DNA of 62,178 bases from Photobacterium alginatilyticum. GTDB lineage: Bacteria; Pseudomonadota; Gammaproteobacteria; Enterobacterales; Vibrionaceae. The translations under genes were made by a program, and so were the position numbers. Numbering within the stretch: the first letter of the stretch is position 1; each line of letters opens with the position of its first letter. Positions 38,043-46,651 of the stretch are shown here, one piece after another. The notes beneath the pieces are model-generated. The model worked only from the letters and a program-made list of their open reading frames with translations. It had not been told where the DNA came from and searched no databases. The stretch covers positions 1 through 62,178 of the forward strand of contig NZ_RSEJ01000032.1 in the NCBI RefSeq assembly GCF_009910675.1, written 5' to 3'.

Positions 38043-38681
38043 ATGATCGTAGAAAGCCCATTACAGCCAAGTGAAGCACTGTATCGTGATGTCGTCTCAG
38101 CCGGAGATTACTATATGAAGGTGGTAAAAAAAGGGCAGACGTTTCGCATTCTCGATATCGAGGGTAACCAAGCGGCAGACACACTGTTTTACAACGCTGA
38201 CGACCCATCAGAGCGTTACAGCGCCATCGACACCATTCGCGAGCAGGGTAACGTCTACCTAACCGCAGGCACCAAGATCTTATCTGACCAAGGCAATGTG
38301 ATGTTAGAAATCGTCGCAGACACATGTGGTCGACACGATACGCTAGGCGGCGCATGTGCAACCGAAAGTAATACTGTGCGCTATTCATTAGATAAAAAAT
38401 GCATGCACGCATGTCGTGATAGCTGGCTATTGGCTGTTGCGGAGAATGAAGAGTTTGGTATGTCGAAGCGCGATATTACCCACAACATCAACTTCTTCAT
38501 GAATGTGCCAATCACGCAAGAAGGCGGTTTAAGTTTTGCCGATGGCATCAGTGGTGTAGGTAAATACGTAGAGCTCAAAGCTCATATGGACACCATCGTT
38601 CTTATGTCGAACTGCCCACAACTGAATAACCCATGTAATGCCTATAACCCAACCCCGGTTGAAGTCATTGTCTGGGAATAA
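38043..38681 (+). CDS. DUF1989 protein, urea-amidolyase-associated protein 2 (carboxyguanidine deiminase subunit)
   Basis: 212 residues; the second DUF1989 subunit. Parallel features: GDYYMKVVKKGQTFRILDIE, QAADTLFYNADDPSERYSAID, and DTCGRHDTLGGACATES, whose Cys and His are absent from UAAP1 and mark this as the subunit with the richer putative active site; near the end it has SNCPQLNNPCNAYNP. Start at 38043 has AAAGGAG six bases before it. Followed by 107 bases holding a second riboswitch. Confidence 0.85.
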   Translation: MIVESPLQPSEALYRDVVSAGDYYMKVVKKGQTFRILDIEGNQAADTLFYNADDPSERYSAIDTIREQGNVYLTAGTKILSDQGNVMLEIVADTCGRHDTLGGACATESNTVRYSLDKKCMHACRDSWLLAVAENEEFGMSKRDITHNINFFMNVPITQEGGLSFADGISGVGKYVELKAHMDTIVLMSNCPQLNNPCNAYNPTPVEVIVWE

Positions 38682-38720
38682 TTATTTGGCAATAACATCA
38701 GCACAATAGCTGAGAAAAAT

Positions 38721-38788
38721 GAGCAAGGGACGACCCTAGTGAATGCTCTTACTTTTTCCGGGACGACCCGGATTTTAGGGACGAAAAT
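38721..38788 (+). ncRNA. Guanidine-II (mini-ykkC) riboswitch inside the operon
   Basis: Two hairpins, each capped by an ACGA loop: AGGG-ACGA-CCCT (38726-38737) and CCGGG-ACGA-CCCGG (38758-38771), with a 20-base linker. Guanidine-II riboswitches have exactly two stem-loops with ACGR loops. The ribosome site AGGGA (38777-38781) follows directly, and a third ACGA lies within it. GAGCA (38721-38725) also pairs with TGCTC (38744-38748), which may be a competing fold. It would set translation of the carboxylase. Confidence 0.8.
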
Positions 38789-41700
38789 ATGTTTAGTAAG
38801 GTATTAATTGCTAACCGTGGAGCCATTGCCTGCCGAGTTATCCGCACACTAAAACAACTCAATATTGGCAGCGTTGCTATTTACAGTGAAGCTGACTCTC
38901 AGAGCTTACACGTTGTCGGTGCTGATGAGGCGTACTCTTTAGGCCAAGGTGGGGCAACCGAGACCTATCTTGATCAAGACAAAATTATCACAATAGCCAA
39001 AGAGTCGGGCGCACAAGCAATTCACCCTGGCTACGGCTTCTTGAGTGAAAACCCAGAGTTTGTTGAGCGATGCGAACAAGAAGGATTGGTCTTTTTAGGA
39101 CCAACAGCAGAACAAATGCGATCGTTTGGCCTTAAACACTCTGCGCGCAACATTGCCACTCAAGCAAACGTGCCGCTTCTTCCTGGTACAGACCTACTTA
39201 ATGACAAACAACAAGCACTGCAGGAAGCAGAGAAAATCGGCTACCCAGTGATGCTCAAAAGTACCGCTGGTGGCGGTGGCATCGGTATGCAGTGCTGCTT
39301 TACAAGCCAAGAACTCGATGAGGCTTATGACAGCGTTAAGCGACTAAGTGAGAACAACTTCAGTAACAGCGGCGTGTTCATCGAGAAGTTTATTCAACAA
39401 GCGCGTCATATCGAAGTGCAGATCTTCGGTGATGGGCAAGGTCATGTGGTTGCCTTGGGTGAGCGTGATTGCTCTGCGCAGCGCCGAAACCAGAAAGTTA
39501 TCGAAGAGACACCTGCGCCTAACCTCAGTGATGAAACCCGAACCAAGCTGCTGGATACAGCTGTAAGATTAGCCAGTGAGGTTAATTATCGAAATGCCGG
39601 TACTGTTGAGTTCGTATTAGATCAACAAACACAAGCGTTCTATTTCTTAGAGGTGAACACCCGCCTACAGGTAGAGCATGGCGTCACTGAAGAAGTGTTT
39701 GGTGTCGATCTCGTCGAGTGGATGATTCGCCAAGGGGCAGAGCAGCTAGAGCTAGAGGCACTGGGTGCCAATCTCAAATCACAAGGCCATGCGATTCAGG
39801 TTCGCCTTTACGCCGAAGACGCCAATAAGAATTTCCAGCCGTGTGCTGGCCTATTAAGCCATGTTGAGTGGGCAGAACAAGAGAATTTACGCATTGAACA
39901 CTGGATTGAAGCGGGTGTGGAAGTATCGCCATTCTTTGACCCGATGTTGGCCAAAGTGATCGTGCATGCGGATGACAGAGACACAGCACTAGCAGAGCTC
40001 AAGCATAGCCTCGATAACAGTACAATTTACGGCATAGAACATAACAAAGCGTATTTGAGCCAGCTATTGGTCAGCGAATTGGTGAAGAAAGGCGAGGTGC
40101 TAACGCAATCCCTCAATACTTTCGAGTTCAAACCCAACACCTTAGACGTTATCAGTGGTGGGACACAAACCACCATACAAGATTACCCGGCGCGAACTGG
40201 CTATTGGGACATTGGCGTGCCACCTTCAGGCCCGATGGATGCACTGAGCTTCCGTTTAGCCAACACACTGCTTGCGAATAAAGGGTCATGTGCAGGGTTG
40301 GAGATCATTGTTTCTGGCCCAACGCTTAAATTTAACCAACAAACTCGAATCGCTCTGACAGGTGCAAGCATTCAAGCGACATTGGATGGTGAATCGGTTG
40401 CAATGAACAAAGCTGTCGAGATTCAAGCAGGGCAAACCCTCAAGCTGGGCAAAGTGTTCGATGGCGCTCGAACCTACTTAGCCATTCAGGGTGGCATTGA
40501 TTGCCCAGAGTACCTGGGTAGTCGCTCAACCTTCACTCTTGGTCAATTTGGTGGCCACGCTGGCCGTGCATTGCTAGCGGGCGATGTACTTCATATCAAC
40601 CAAGTAGAACTATGTATTGCCCCAGAAATCAGCACCATCACTCAGCCGGAGTTTAATGGCGAATGGCAGATCCGAGTGATCTATGGCCCGCATGGTGCAC
40701 CAGATTTCTTCACTCAAGAAGACATTGATGCCTTCTTTGATGCCGAGTGGAAGGTGCACTTTAACTCAAGTCGCACGGGCGTTCGTTTAATCGGACCTAA
40801 ACCTAACTGGGCACGCGCGGATGGTGGCGAAGCAGGGCTGCATCCATCCAATATTCACGATAACGCGTATGCGGTTGGTACCATCGATTTCACGGGTGAC
40901 ATGCCAGTTATCTTAGGCCCAGATGGCCCAAGCTTGGGCGGTTTCGTGTGCCCTGCCACTATCATCAAAGCTGACCTTTGGAAGATGGGACAGCTCAAAG
41001 CAGGGGATAAAATTCGTTTTACTCCGGTCACAGTAGAAGATGCGGAGATTGCAGAGCGCACACAGCTTGCTCAAATTGAGACGGGTACAATCAATGAAAT
41101 GGCGCTGCCGAGTGCAGAGCTCGATTCACCCATCATCAAGACTATTCCAGCAAGCGAGTATGGTGAACAAGTTGTTTATCGACCAAGTGGTGAAGATTAC
41201 CTACTGGTGGAGTATGGCCCTCAGGTACTCGATATTCGCCTTCGTTTCCGAGTTCATGCGCTGATGCTTAGCCTTCAAGAGCGAAGTTTGGTGGGTGTCG
41301 AGGAACTCACCCCGGGTATTCGTTCCCTACAAATTCATTACGATAACCTCTTATTGCCAAGAGAGCAGTTGCTTGAAGAGCTAGAAGCGATTGAAGCAAC
41401 ACTCGATAACATTGATGAGCTGACCGTTCCAGCACGCGTAGTGCACCTACCGCTGTCTTGGGATGACGAAGCGACTCGACTAGCGATCCGCAAATACGAT
41501 GAAGTAGTGCGTAAAGACGCGCCGTGGTGCCCAGATAACATTGAGTTCATCCGCCGCATCAATGGACTTGATTCCGTAGAAGACGTTAAGCGCATTGTGT
41601 TTGATGCTAGCTATCTGGTTATGGGGCTAGGGGATGTGTATCTTGGCGCGCCAGTGGCAACACCAATGGATCCACGCCACCGTTTGGTGACCACCAAATA

Positions 41701-42379
41701 CAACCCAGCACGTACTTGGACGCCTGAAAATGCCGTTGGTATTGGTGGTGCATACATGTGTGTTTATGGCATGGAAGGCCCTGGTGGGTATCAGTTTGTA
41801 GGCCGAACTCTGCAGATGTGGAATCGCTACCGTCAAACTGAAGCCTTCAGCAAGCCTTGGCTGCTGCGTTTCTTTGACCAGATTAAGTTTTATGAAGTTA
41901 GTGCGGAAGAGCTACTCGATATTCGTGAGAAACACCCGCAAGGGCATTACCCAGTCAAGATTGAGGAAACCGAATTTTCACTAGCAGATTATCAATCACT
42001 TCTGGATGAACATGCCGATGAGATTAAGCATGCGAAAGCTCGCCAACAAAAGGCATTCGAAGAGGAGCGTCAACGTTGGGAAGAGACGGGACAAGCGAAT
42101 TTTGTTGCAACTGAAATAGAGCAGTCGAGCGTACAAACCGAGCTCGAAGAAGGTCAGGAAGCGATTGAAAGCCATGTGGCGGGCAATATTTGGCAAGTGC
42201 TGGTAGAGCCTGGTCAAACCGTGAAAGAGAATGATGTAGTGATGATTCTTGAGGCGATGAAAATGGAGCTTGAAGTAATCGCGAGTGTCTCAGGCGTCAT
42301 TGACTCTATATGCCATGAGGCCGGTGCTCAAGTGCACGCTGGTGAGCCACTACTGGTTGTCAATACGTGTTCAGCGTAG
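38789..42379 (+). CDS. Guanidine (urea) carboxylase, biotin-dependent
   Basis: 1196 residues. Carboxylates guanidine to carboxyguanidine (or urea to allophanate) with ATP and bicarbonate. Seen: biotin carboxylase (about 1-450, with SEADSQSLHV, ATP-grasp loop GGGGIGMQ, and EVNTRLQVEHGVTE); KipA/AHS2 domain (about 465-770, ISGGTQTTIQDYPARTGYWD); KipI/AHS1 domain (about 800-1020); and a C-terminal biotinyl domain with the biotin site EAMKM, Lys1158. Two DUF1989 subunits and a guanidine riboswitch argue for guanidine as the real substrate. The full length matches the family. Confidence 0.92.
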   Translation: MFSKVLIANRGAIACRVIRTLKQLNIGSVAIYSEADSQSLHVVGADEAYSLGQGGATETYLDQDKIITIAKESGAQAIHPGYGFLSENPEFVERCEQEGLVFLGPTAEQMRSFGLKHSARNIATQANVPLLPGTDLLNDKQQALQEAEKIGYPVMLKSTAGGGGIGMQCCFTSQELDEAYDSVKRLSENNFSNSGVFIEKFIQQARHIEVQIFGDGQGHVVALGERDCSAQRRNQKVIEETPAPNLSDETRTKLLDTAVRLASEVNYRNAGTVEFVLDQQTQAFYFLEVNTRLQVEHGVTEEVFGVDLVEWMIRQGAEQLELEALGANLKSQGHAIQVRLYAEDANKNFQPCAGLLSHVEWAEQENLRIEHWIEAGVEVSPFFDPMLAKVIVHADDRDTALAELKHSLDNSTIYGIEHNKAYLSQLLVSELVKKGEVLTQSLNTFEFKPNTLDVISGGTQTTIQDYPARTGYWDIGVPPSGPMDALSFRLANTLLANKGSCAGLEIIVSGPTLKFNQQTRIALTGASIQATLDGESVAMNKAVEIQAGQTLKLGKVFDGARTYLAIQGGIDCPEYLGSRSTFTLGQFGGHAGRALLAGDVLHINQVELCIAPEISTITQPEFNGEWQIRVIYGPHGAPDFFTQEDIDAFFDAEWKVHFNSSRTGVRLIGPKPNWARADGGEAGLHPSNIHDNAYAVGTIDFTGDMPVILGPDGPSLGGFVCPATIIKADLWKMGQLKAGDKIRFTPVTVEDAEIAERTQLAQIETGTINEMALPSAELDSPIIKTIPASEYGEQVVYRPSGEDYLLVEYGPQVLDIRLRFRVHALMLSLQERSLVGVEELTPGIRSLQIHYDNLLLPREQLLEELEAIEATLDNIDELTVPARVVHLPLSWDDEATRLAIRKYDEVVRKDAPWCPDNIEFIRRINGLDSVEDVKRIVFDASYLVMGLGDVYLGAPVATPMDPRHRLVTTKYNPARTWTPENAVGIGGAYMCVYGMEGPGGYQFVGRTLQMWNRYRQTEAFSKPWLLRFFDQIKFYEVSAEELLDIREKHPQGHYPVKIEETEFSLADYQSLLDEHADEIKHAKARQQKAFEEERQRWEETGQANFVATEIEQSSVQTELEEGQEAIESHVAGNIWQVLVEPGQTVKENDVVMILEAMKMELEVIASVSGVIDSICHEAGAQVHAGEPLLVVNTCSA

Positions 42380-42397
42380 CAGTTTGAGGATAGAACA

Positions 42398-44197
42398 ATG
42401 ACAAATTTAAATTCAACGCTTCAAACAGCGACAGAACCACTAACCATCAGTGGCCTACGCGAGGCCTACCGCAATGGTGAACTTAATGTAGAGCAGTTTC
42501 TGCGTGGCAAGCTTGAACAAGTTAGAGCTGATCAATCCAACGCTTGGTTGTCAGTGATTTCCGACCAACAACTTGACGCGTATATAACCGAGCTTGCAGA
42601 ACAGGACATTGATCAGTTACCCCTGTTTGGCGTCCCTTTTGCCATCAAAGACAATATTGATCTGCAAGGTTTAGATACGACTGCTGGTTGCGAAGCCTAT
42701 CGCTATCAACCAACTGAATCAGCCTATGTGGTTAAGCAGTTGATTAAAGCTGGCGCCGTGCCTTTGGGTAAAACGAGCCTTGATCAGTTTGCAACTGGGC
42801 TAGTGGGCACACGCAGTCCTTGGGGAGCGGTAAACAACAGCTTTGATCCGCAGTCTATCTCCGGTGGGTCCAGCTCTGGTAGTGCAGTTGCAGTAGCGAC
42901 TAATCAAGTCTGTTTTGCACTAGGAACTGATACTGCAGGCTCTGGTCGTGTACCCGCAGCGTTTAATAATCTATTTGGTCTCAAACCAAGTAAGGGGCTG
43001 TTAAGCTGCAGTGGTATCGTACCCGCATGCCGCACATTAGATTGCGTGACATTCTTTACCAAAAGCGCAGAAGACCTGAGCACACTCTATCAAGTGGGTG
43101 CGAGCTACGATGAGAGCGATTGTTACGCTCGCTATGCTATCGAACAAGGGCTTGCAGCAACCACTCAGTTTTCTGGATTGAGAGTTGGTGTGCCATCTGA
43201 CGAGCAACTTAAGTTCTTTGGAAATGAAGAGTACCGTAAGCTTTATGCTCAGTCGGTTGCCCGCCTAGAATCTCTGGGTGCAGAGGTCATTCCCTTTGAT
43301 TTGTCGCCGTTCATAGAGGCGGCGAATCTCCTTTACCAAGGCCCTTGGGTTGCTGAAAGATACGCTGCGATTGAATCCTTCTTCAATAGTAACCAGCAAG
43401 AGTGCTTGGATGTGATTCAAACCATCGTTGGCGGAGCTAAGGAGCTTTCTGCTGCCGATACGTTTAAAGCCATGTACCAACTGCAAGCATTTAAAGTTCA
43501 GTGCGATCAGTTGATGGACGATGTTGATGTTGTGCTGACGCCAACCGCAGGCACGATCTACACGATTGATGAGGTGAGCAACGACCCGATTGCCCTAAAC
43601 AGCAACCTTGGCTACTACACCAATTTCATGAACCTGCTCGACTACAGCGCGATAGCAATGCCCGCTGGCTTCACCGAAGCTGGATTGCCGTTTGGTGTCA
43701 CCTTATTTGCCCAAGCCTTCCAAGATGAAGCCTTGATTGCGTTAGGTAAAGAGTGGCAGCAAGCGATGAACTTGCCACTGGGGGCAACACAAGTTGAACT
43801 CGAGAGTAGCGAGAGTGTTGATTTGCTGGTTTGTGGCGCTCACATGAAAGATTTAGCGCTCAACCATCAACTCATTGCGTTAGGTGCGAACTTTAAACAG
43901 AAAACGACTACTTCAGAAAACTATTCTCTTTATTGCCTCGCGGGCGGGCCACCCTTAAGACCTGGGCTAGTACGCAGTCCAAATCAAGGCCAAAAAATCG
44001 AAGTTGAGATTTGGCGCGTGCCTAAAAATCAGCTAGGTGCCTTATTAGTGCAAATTCCACATCCGTTGGGGTTGGGTAGCGTTGAAATTGACTCGGGTGA
44101 ATGGGTCAAGGGGTTCATCTGTGAAAGCATTGGGGTTGAAGGAGCAACCGACATTACCGAGACAGGCGGTTGGCGAACTTTTCTTGAACAGCTTTAA
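42398..44197 (+). CDS. atzF: Allophanate hydrolase
   Basis: 599 residues. Splits allophanate to ammonia and carbon dioxide, the last step of the pathway. Amidase signature with the Ser-cisSer-Lys triad readable as Lys84 (FAIKDN), Ser158 in GGSSSGSA and Ser182 in TAGSGR, with spacing identical to AtzF (91/165/189). A C-terminal domain (about 465-599) follows as in AtzF. It starts 18 bases after the carboxylase stop. Confidence 0.92.
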   Translation: MTNLNSTLQTATEPLTISGLREAYRNGELNVEQFLRGKLEQVRADQSNAWLSVISDQQLDAYITELAEQDIDQLPLFGVPFAIKDNIDLQGLDTTAGCEAYRYQPTESAYVVKQLIKAGAVPLGKTSLDQFATGLVGTRSPWGAVNNSFDPQSISGGSSSGSAVAVATNQVCFALGTDTAGSGRVPAAFNNLFGLKPSKGLLSCSGIVPACRTLDCVTFFTKSAEDLSTLYQVGASYDESDCYARYAIEQGLAATTQFSGLRVGVPSDEQLKFFGNEEYRKLYAQSVARLESLGAEVIPFDLSPFIEAANLLYQGPWVAERYAAIESFFNSNQQECLDVIQTIVGGAKELSAADTFKAMYQLQAFKVQCDQLMDDVDVVLTPTAGTIYTIDEVSNDPIALNSNLGYYTNFMNLLDYSAIAMPAGFTEAGLPFGVTLFAQAFQDEALIALGKEWQQAMNLPLGATQVELESSESVDLLVCGAHMKDLALNHQLIALGANFKQKTTTSENYSLYCLAGGPPLRPGLVRSPNQGQKIEVEIWRVPKNQLGALLVQIPHPLGLGSVEIDSGEWVKGFICESIGVEGATDITETGGWRTFLEQL

Positions 44198-44370
44198 CGA
44201 GATCACAGATAATCTAATGCTTGCGATCAGCCCATTTCACGCCAAGTGTGAGATGGATGATCGTAACGCAGTTTGATCCGCACCATCAATACTGGACACT
44301 AAGCGAAGTGACTTTCCTATACCTCTAGTTATTCATGATTTTCTAAATTAGAAAAAACGATAACTCATAA

Positions 44371-44426
44371 ATGTCCAATTCTGTGCTGCCTGGGTAGATC
44401 GTCGTAACGCAGATCTGCCCCTTTAT
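44371..44426 (+). repeat. 56-base direct repeat, copy 2
   Basis: Identical to 31049-31104 over all 56 bases. Flanking bases differ on both sides, so the repeat edges look real. This copy is beside transposase debris. Confidence 0.85.
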
Positions 44427-44618
44427 GGGCTACGCCTCGGCGTTCGAACAAAGATGTTCAAGCAATTTTGATATACAAAAAGTAATAAGTGGCAAAAGGC
44501 AATGACCTGACCCCGTTATTAATACGTTATCGTTACGACATTCTCCGCTACCTACTGGAAGACTTTGGCAAAGATACCCTAATAAACCTACGGCCAAGCG
44601 AGTTCGCTCATTGGACGT

Positions 44619-44783
44619 GATTTGGACTGGTGCTCATATAAGTACCGTCACTTGGTTGAAAATGCTTTCATTAGAATCAAGCATTATCGAGCTATTTCAA
44701 GTAGATATGACAAGATAGAAAGAAACTATGCCAGCATGTTATCGCTGGCATTCATGTTAATGTGGCTGTCGGTGTATTACTGA
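44619..44783 (+). pseudogene. IS5-family transposase fragment (C-terminus)
   Basis: Open frame, 54 codons and a stop, reading YRHLVENAFIRIKHYRAISS then RYDKIERNYASM. This is the C-terminal YREK-type motif of IS5-group DDE transposases (usual form RHLVENAFARLK-x-RAIATRYDK). The catalytic first two-thirds are missing, so it is a dead remnant. Confidence 0.7.
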
Positions 44784-44922
44784 GTATAAAATGTACAGCA
44801 AAGATCAACACGCCCTAATAGCAGAATGCTAAGAACAACCAGGTATTCGGTTACTCTCTACTATTCAGATGCTTAAGAAATTAACTCGATGGTAAAACTA
44901 ACTTTCACTGTCAATAAGATGC

Positions 44923-44955
44923 AAAAACGCCTCCCTCTTGAGCAGAATGGAGGCG
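44923..44955 (-). terminator. Terminator after eda
   Basis: CGCCTCC (44928-44934) pairs with GGAGGCG (44949-44955). On the minus strand it is followed by TTTTTGC. Confidence 0.8.
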
Positions 44956-44982
44956 CTTGAAGGAGCTGTGGGGGTATTCTGA

Positions 44983-45612
44983 TTACTCGGAAACGAGGGC
45001 AACCGCCTCACGAGTTAGCTTAGCCAGCTCATCCCATTGGCCAGCTTCAATCAGTTTTTTATCAACCATCCATGTGCCACCGCACGCCAGCACTCGTGGT
45101 ACCACTAAGTAGTCTTTGATGTTGGCAGGATTAATTCCGCCCGTTGGCATTAAGCTCACGTCCGTGTATGGCGCCAGCAGTGCCTTAACCATGTTTACGC
45201 CACCTGACGCTTCCGCTGGGAAGAACTTGAGTGTTGTTAGGCCCATTTCTAATGCCGCTTCAATGGTACTTGGATTGTTTACGCCCGGCACGATATCAAT
45301 ACCAATCTCTTGGCACGCTTTCACGGTATTTGGGTTAAAACCCGGCGACACAATAAACGTTGCGCCCGCTTCTTTTGCCGCCATCGCCTGTTCTTTATTA
45401 AGCACTGTACCTGCGCCGATCAGCATGTCAGGTTGGGCTTCACGTAGCAGACGAATCGCTTCTACTGCCGCTTCTGAGCGAAAGGTAATTTCTGCTGCTG
45501 GCAAGCCGTTTTCCGCCAACACTTTACCCAGTGGGATAATATCTTGAGCATTATCAATCGCAATAACAGGGATAACTTTCAGCGCTTGTAGCTGCTCGTT
45601 TAAGTTAAGCAT
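44983..45612 (-). CDS. eda: KDPG/KHG aldolase
   Basis: 209 residues. Cleaves 2-keto-3-deoxy-6-phosphogluconate into pyruvate and glyceraldehyde-3-phosphate. Seen: PAAEITFRSEAAVEAIR (catalytic Glu region), MLIGAGTVLN, TFIVSPGFNP, and the Schiff-base lysine in TTLKFFPAEASGG. Last gene of a three-gene run, ten bases after kdgK. Confidence 0.93.
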   Translation of the reverse strand: MLNLNEQLQALKVIPVIAIDNAQDIIPLGKVLAENGLPAAEITFRSEAAVEAIRLLREAQPDMLIGAGTVLNKEQAMAAKEAGATFIVSPGFNPNTVKACQEIGIDIVPGVNNPSTIEAALEMGLTTLKFFPAEASGGVNMVKALLAPYTDVSLMPTGGINPANIKDYLVVPRVLACGGTWMVDKKLIEAGQWDELAKLTREAVALVSE

Positions 45613-45622
45613 TGTTTTGTTC

Positions 45623-46579
45623 CTATTTGAATTTATTCTTTGCGGCGTCAGTGTACGCCTTTGAGATGATGGCGCCTTTATGCTGAATTACTTCACCAGC
45701 CAGCACATTACCATTATGGCAAGCTTGTTTGATGTCGCTGGTTTCAAGGTAAGTTGCTAAAAACCCGCCATTAAATGAATCGCCAGCGGACGTCGTATCG
45801 ACCACATTCTCAACCACAGTTGTTGATACATTGTAGAGTTCATTTGCGCCCAATTCCGAGACTAAACACCCGTTAGCACCAAGTTTGACGACTACCGTTT
45901 TCACCCCAAAAGAAGCGAGCCGTTCGCAAGTTTGAAGAGGCGTGTCATCTCCCCAAATCGCTTGCTCATCCTCAAACGTCACTAGGGCTAAATCGGTAGT
46001 TCGATACATAAGGCGATAGGCAGACTGGACGGTTTGATGATTGTCATCAGGCCAAAGTGCTGGTCGATAATTGCTATCAAAAGCAATTTCGACTCCTGAG
46101 TCTCTTAACTGCGCCAATAGCGCTAGCATCTGCGCTCTATCTTGCTTAGGTAAGATCGCCAAACTGATGCCGCTGACAAATACCATGTCAGCGCTTTTTA
46201 AAGCATATGTCACCTGCGCAAATACAGGGTGCTGAACTAGGTATTTGGCCGCAGATTGATCTCGCCAATACAGAAAAGTTCTTTCACCCTGCTCGTCTAG
46301 CTGAATCAGATACAGCCCCGGCGAGCGCTTGGTATCGTTCAGAACTAAGCTGGTATCAACGCCCTCTTGCTTCCAGCGAGCCGTCATTTCTTGGCTAAGA
46401 GGCTCACTTCCCATGGCCGTAACATACTTCACCGACAGATCAGGGGCTGAGTCTCGCTGACTTCGGCATAAGTAAATCGCTGCATTTAAGGTGTCTCCAC
46501 CGAACGTCTGCTGCATCTCCCCAAACGGTTTTCCGTTCAGTTCTATCATGCATTCCCCAATGATGGCAATTGTCTTCAT
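45623..46579 (-). CDS. kdgK: 2-keto-3-deoxygluconate kinase (PfkB family)
   Basis: 318 residues. Phosphorylates KDG to KDPG. PfkB-type sugar kinase with IGECMIELNG, GGDTLNAAIYL at the start, and the anion-hole/catalytic motif TTSAGDSFNGGF near the C-terminus. Its location directly before eda supports KDG as the substrate. Confidence 0.9.
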   Translation of the reverse strand: MKTIAIIGECMIELNGKPFGEMQQTFGGDTLNAAIYLCRSQRDSAPDLSVKYVTAMGSEPLSQEMTARWKQEGVDTSLVLNDTKRSPGLYLIQLDEQGERTFLYWRDQSAAKYLVQHPVFAQVTYALKSADMVFVSGISLAILPKQDRAQMLALLAQLRDSGVEIAFDSNYRPALWPDDNHQTVQSAYRLMYRTTDLALVTFEDEQAIWGDDTPLQTCERLASFGVKTVVVKLGANGCLVSELGANELYNVSTTVVENVVDTTSAGDSFNGGFLATYLETSDIKQACHNGNVLAGEVIQHKGAIISKAYTDAAKNKFK

Positions 46580-46602
46580 CGCACTGTTTCTTTAAGTCGC
46601 AA

Positions 46603-46637
46603 ATCAGGCCTGCCAACTTACGCTGAGCAGGCCTGAT
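46603..46637 (-). other. Strong hairpin between the PTS gene and kdgK
   Basis: ATCAGGCCTGC (46603-46613) and GCAGGCCTGAT (46627-46637), a perfect 11-base stem. Without a T-run on the minus strand it probably stabilises the upstream PTS message or lowers read-through into kdgK-eda. Confidence 0.6.
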
Positions 46638-46651
46638 GTTTTATTGAGGAA

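Larger units (their letters stand above)
44198..44982. other. Island edge: long repeat, transposase debris, terminator
   Basis: 785 bases without an intact gene. Holds the second copy of the 56-base repeat (44371-44426); an open 39-codon fragment just after 44488 (TPLLIRYRYDILRYLLEDFG) that might be a recombinase core-binding remnant; an IS5-type transposase fragment (44619-44783); and the eda terminator (44923-44955). Confidence 0.6.

Noticed and set aside
38789..42379. Minus-strand open frames inside the carboxylase gene
   Set aside because: Shadows of the GC-biased codon positions of a strong gene.
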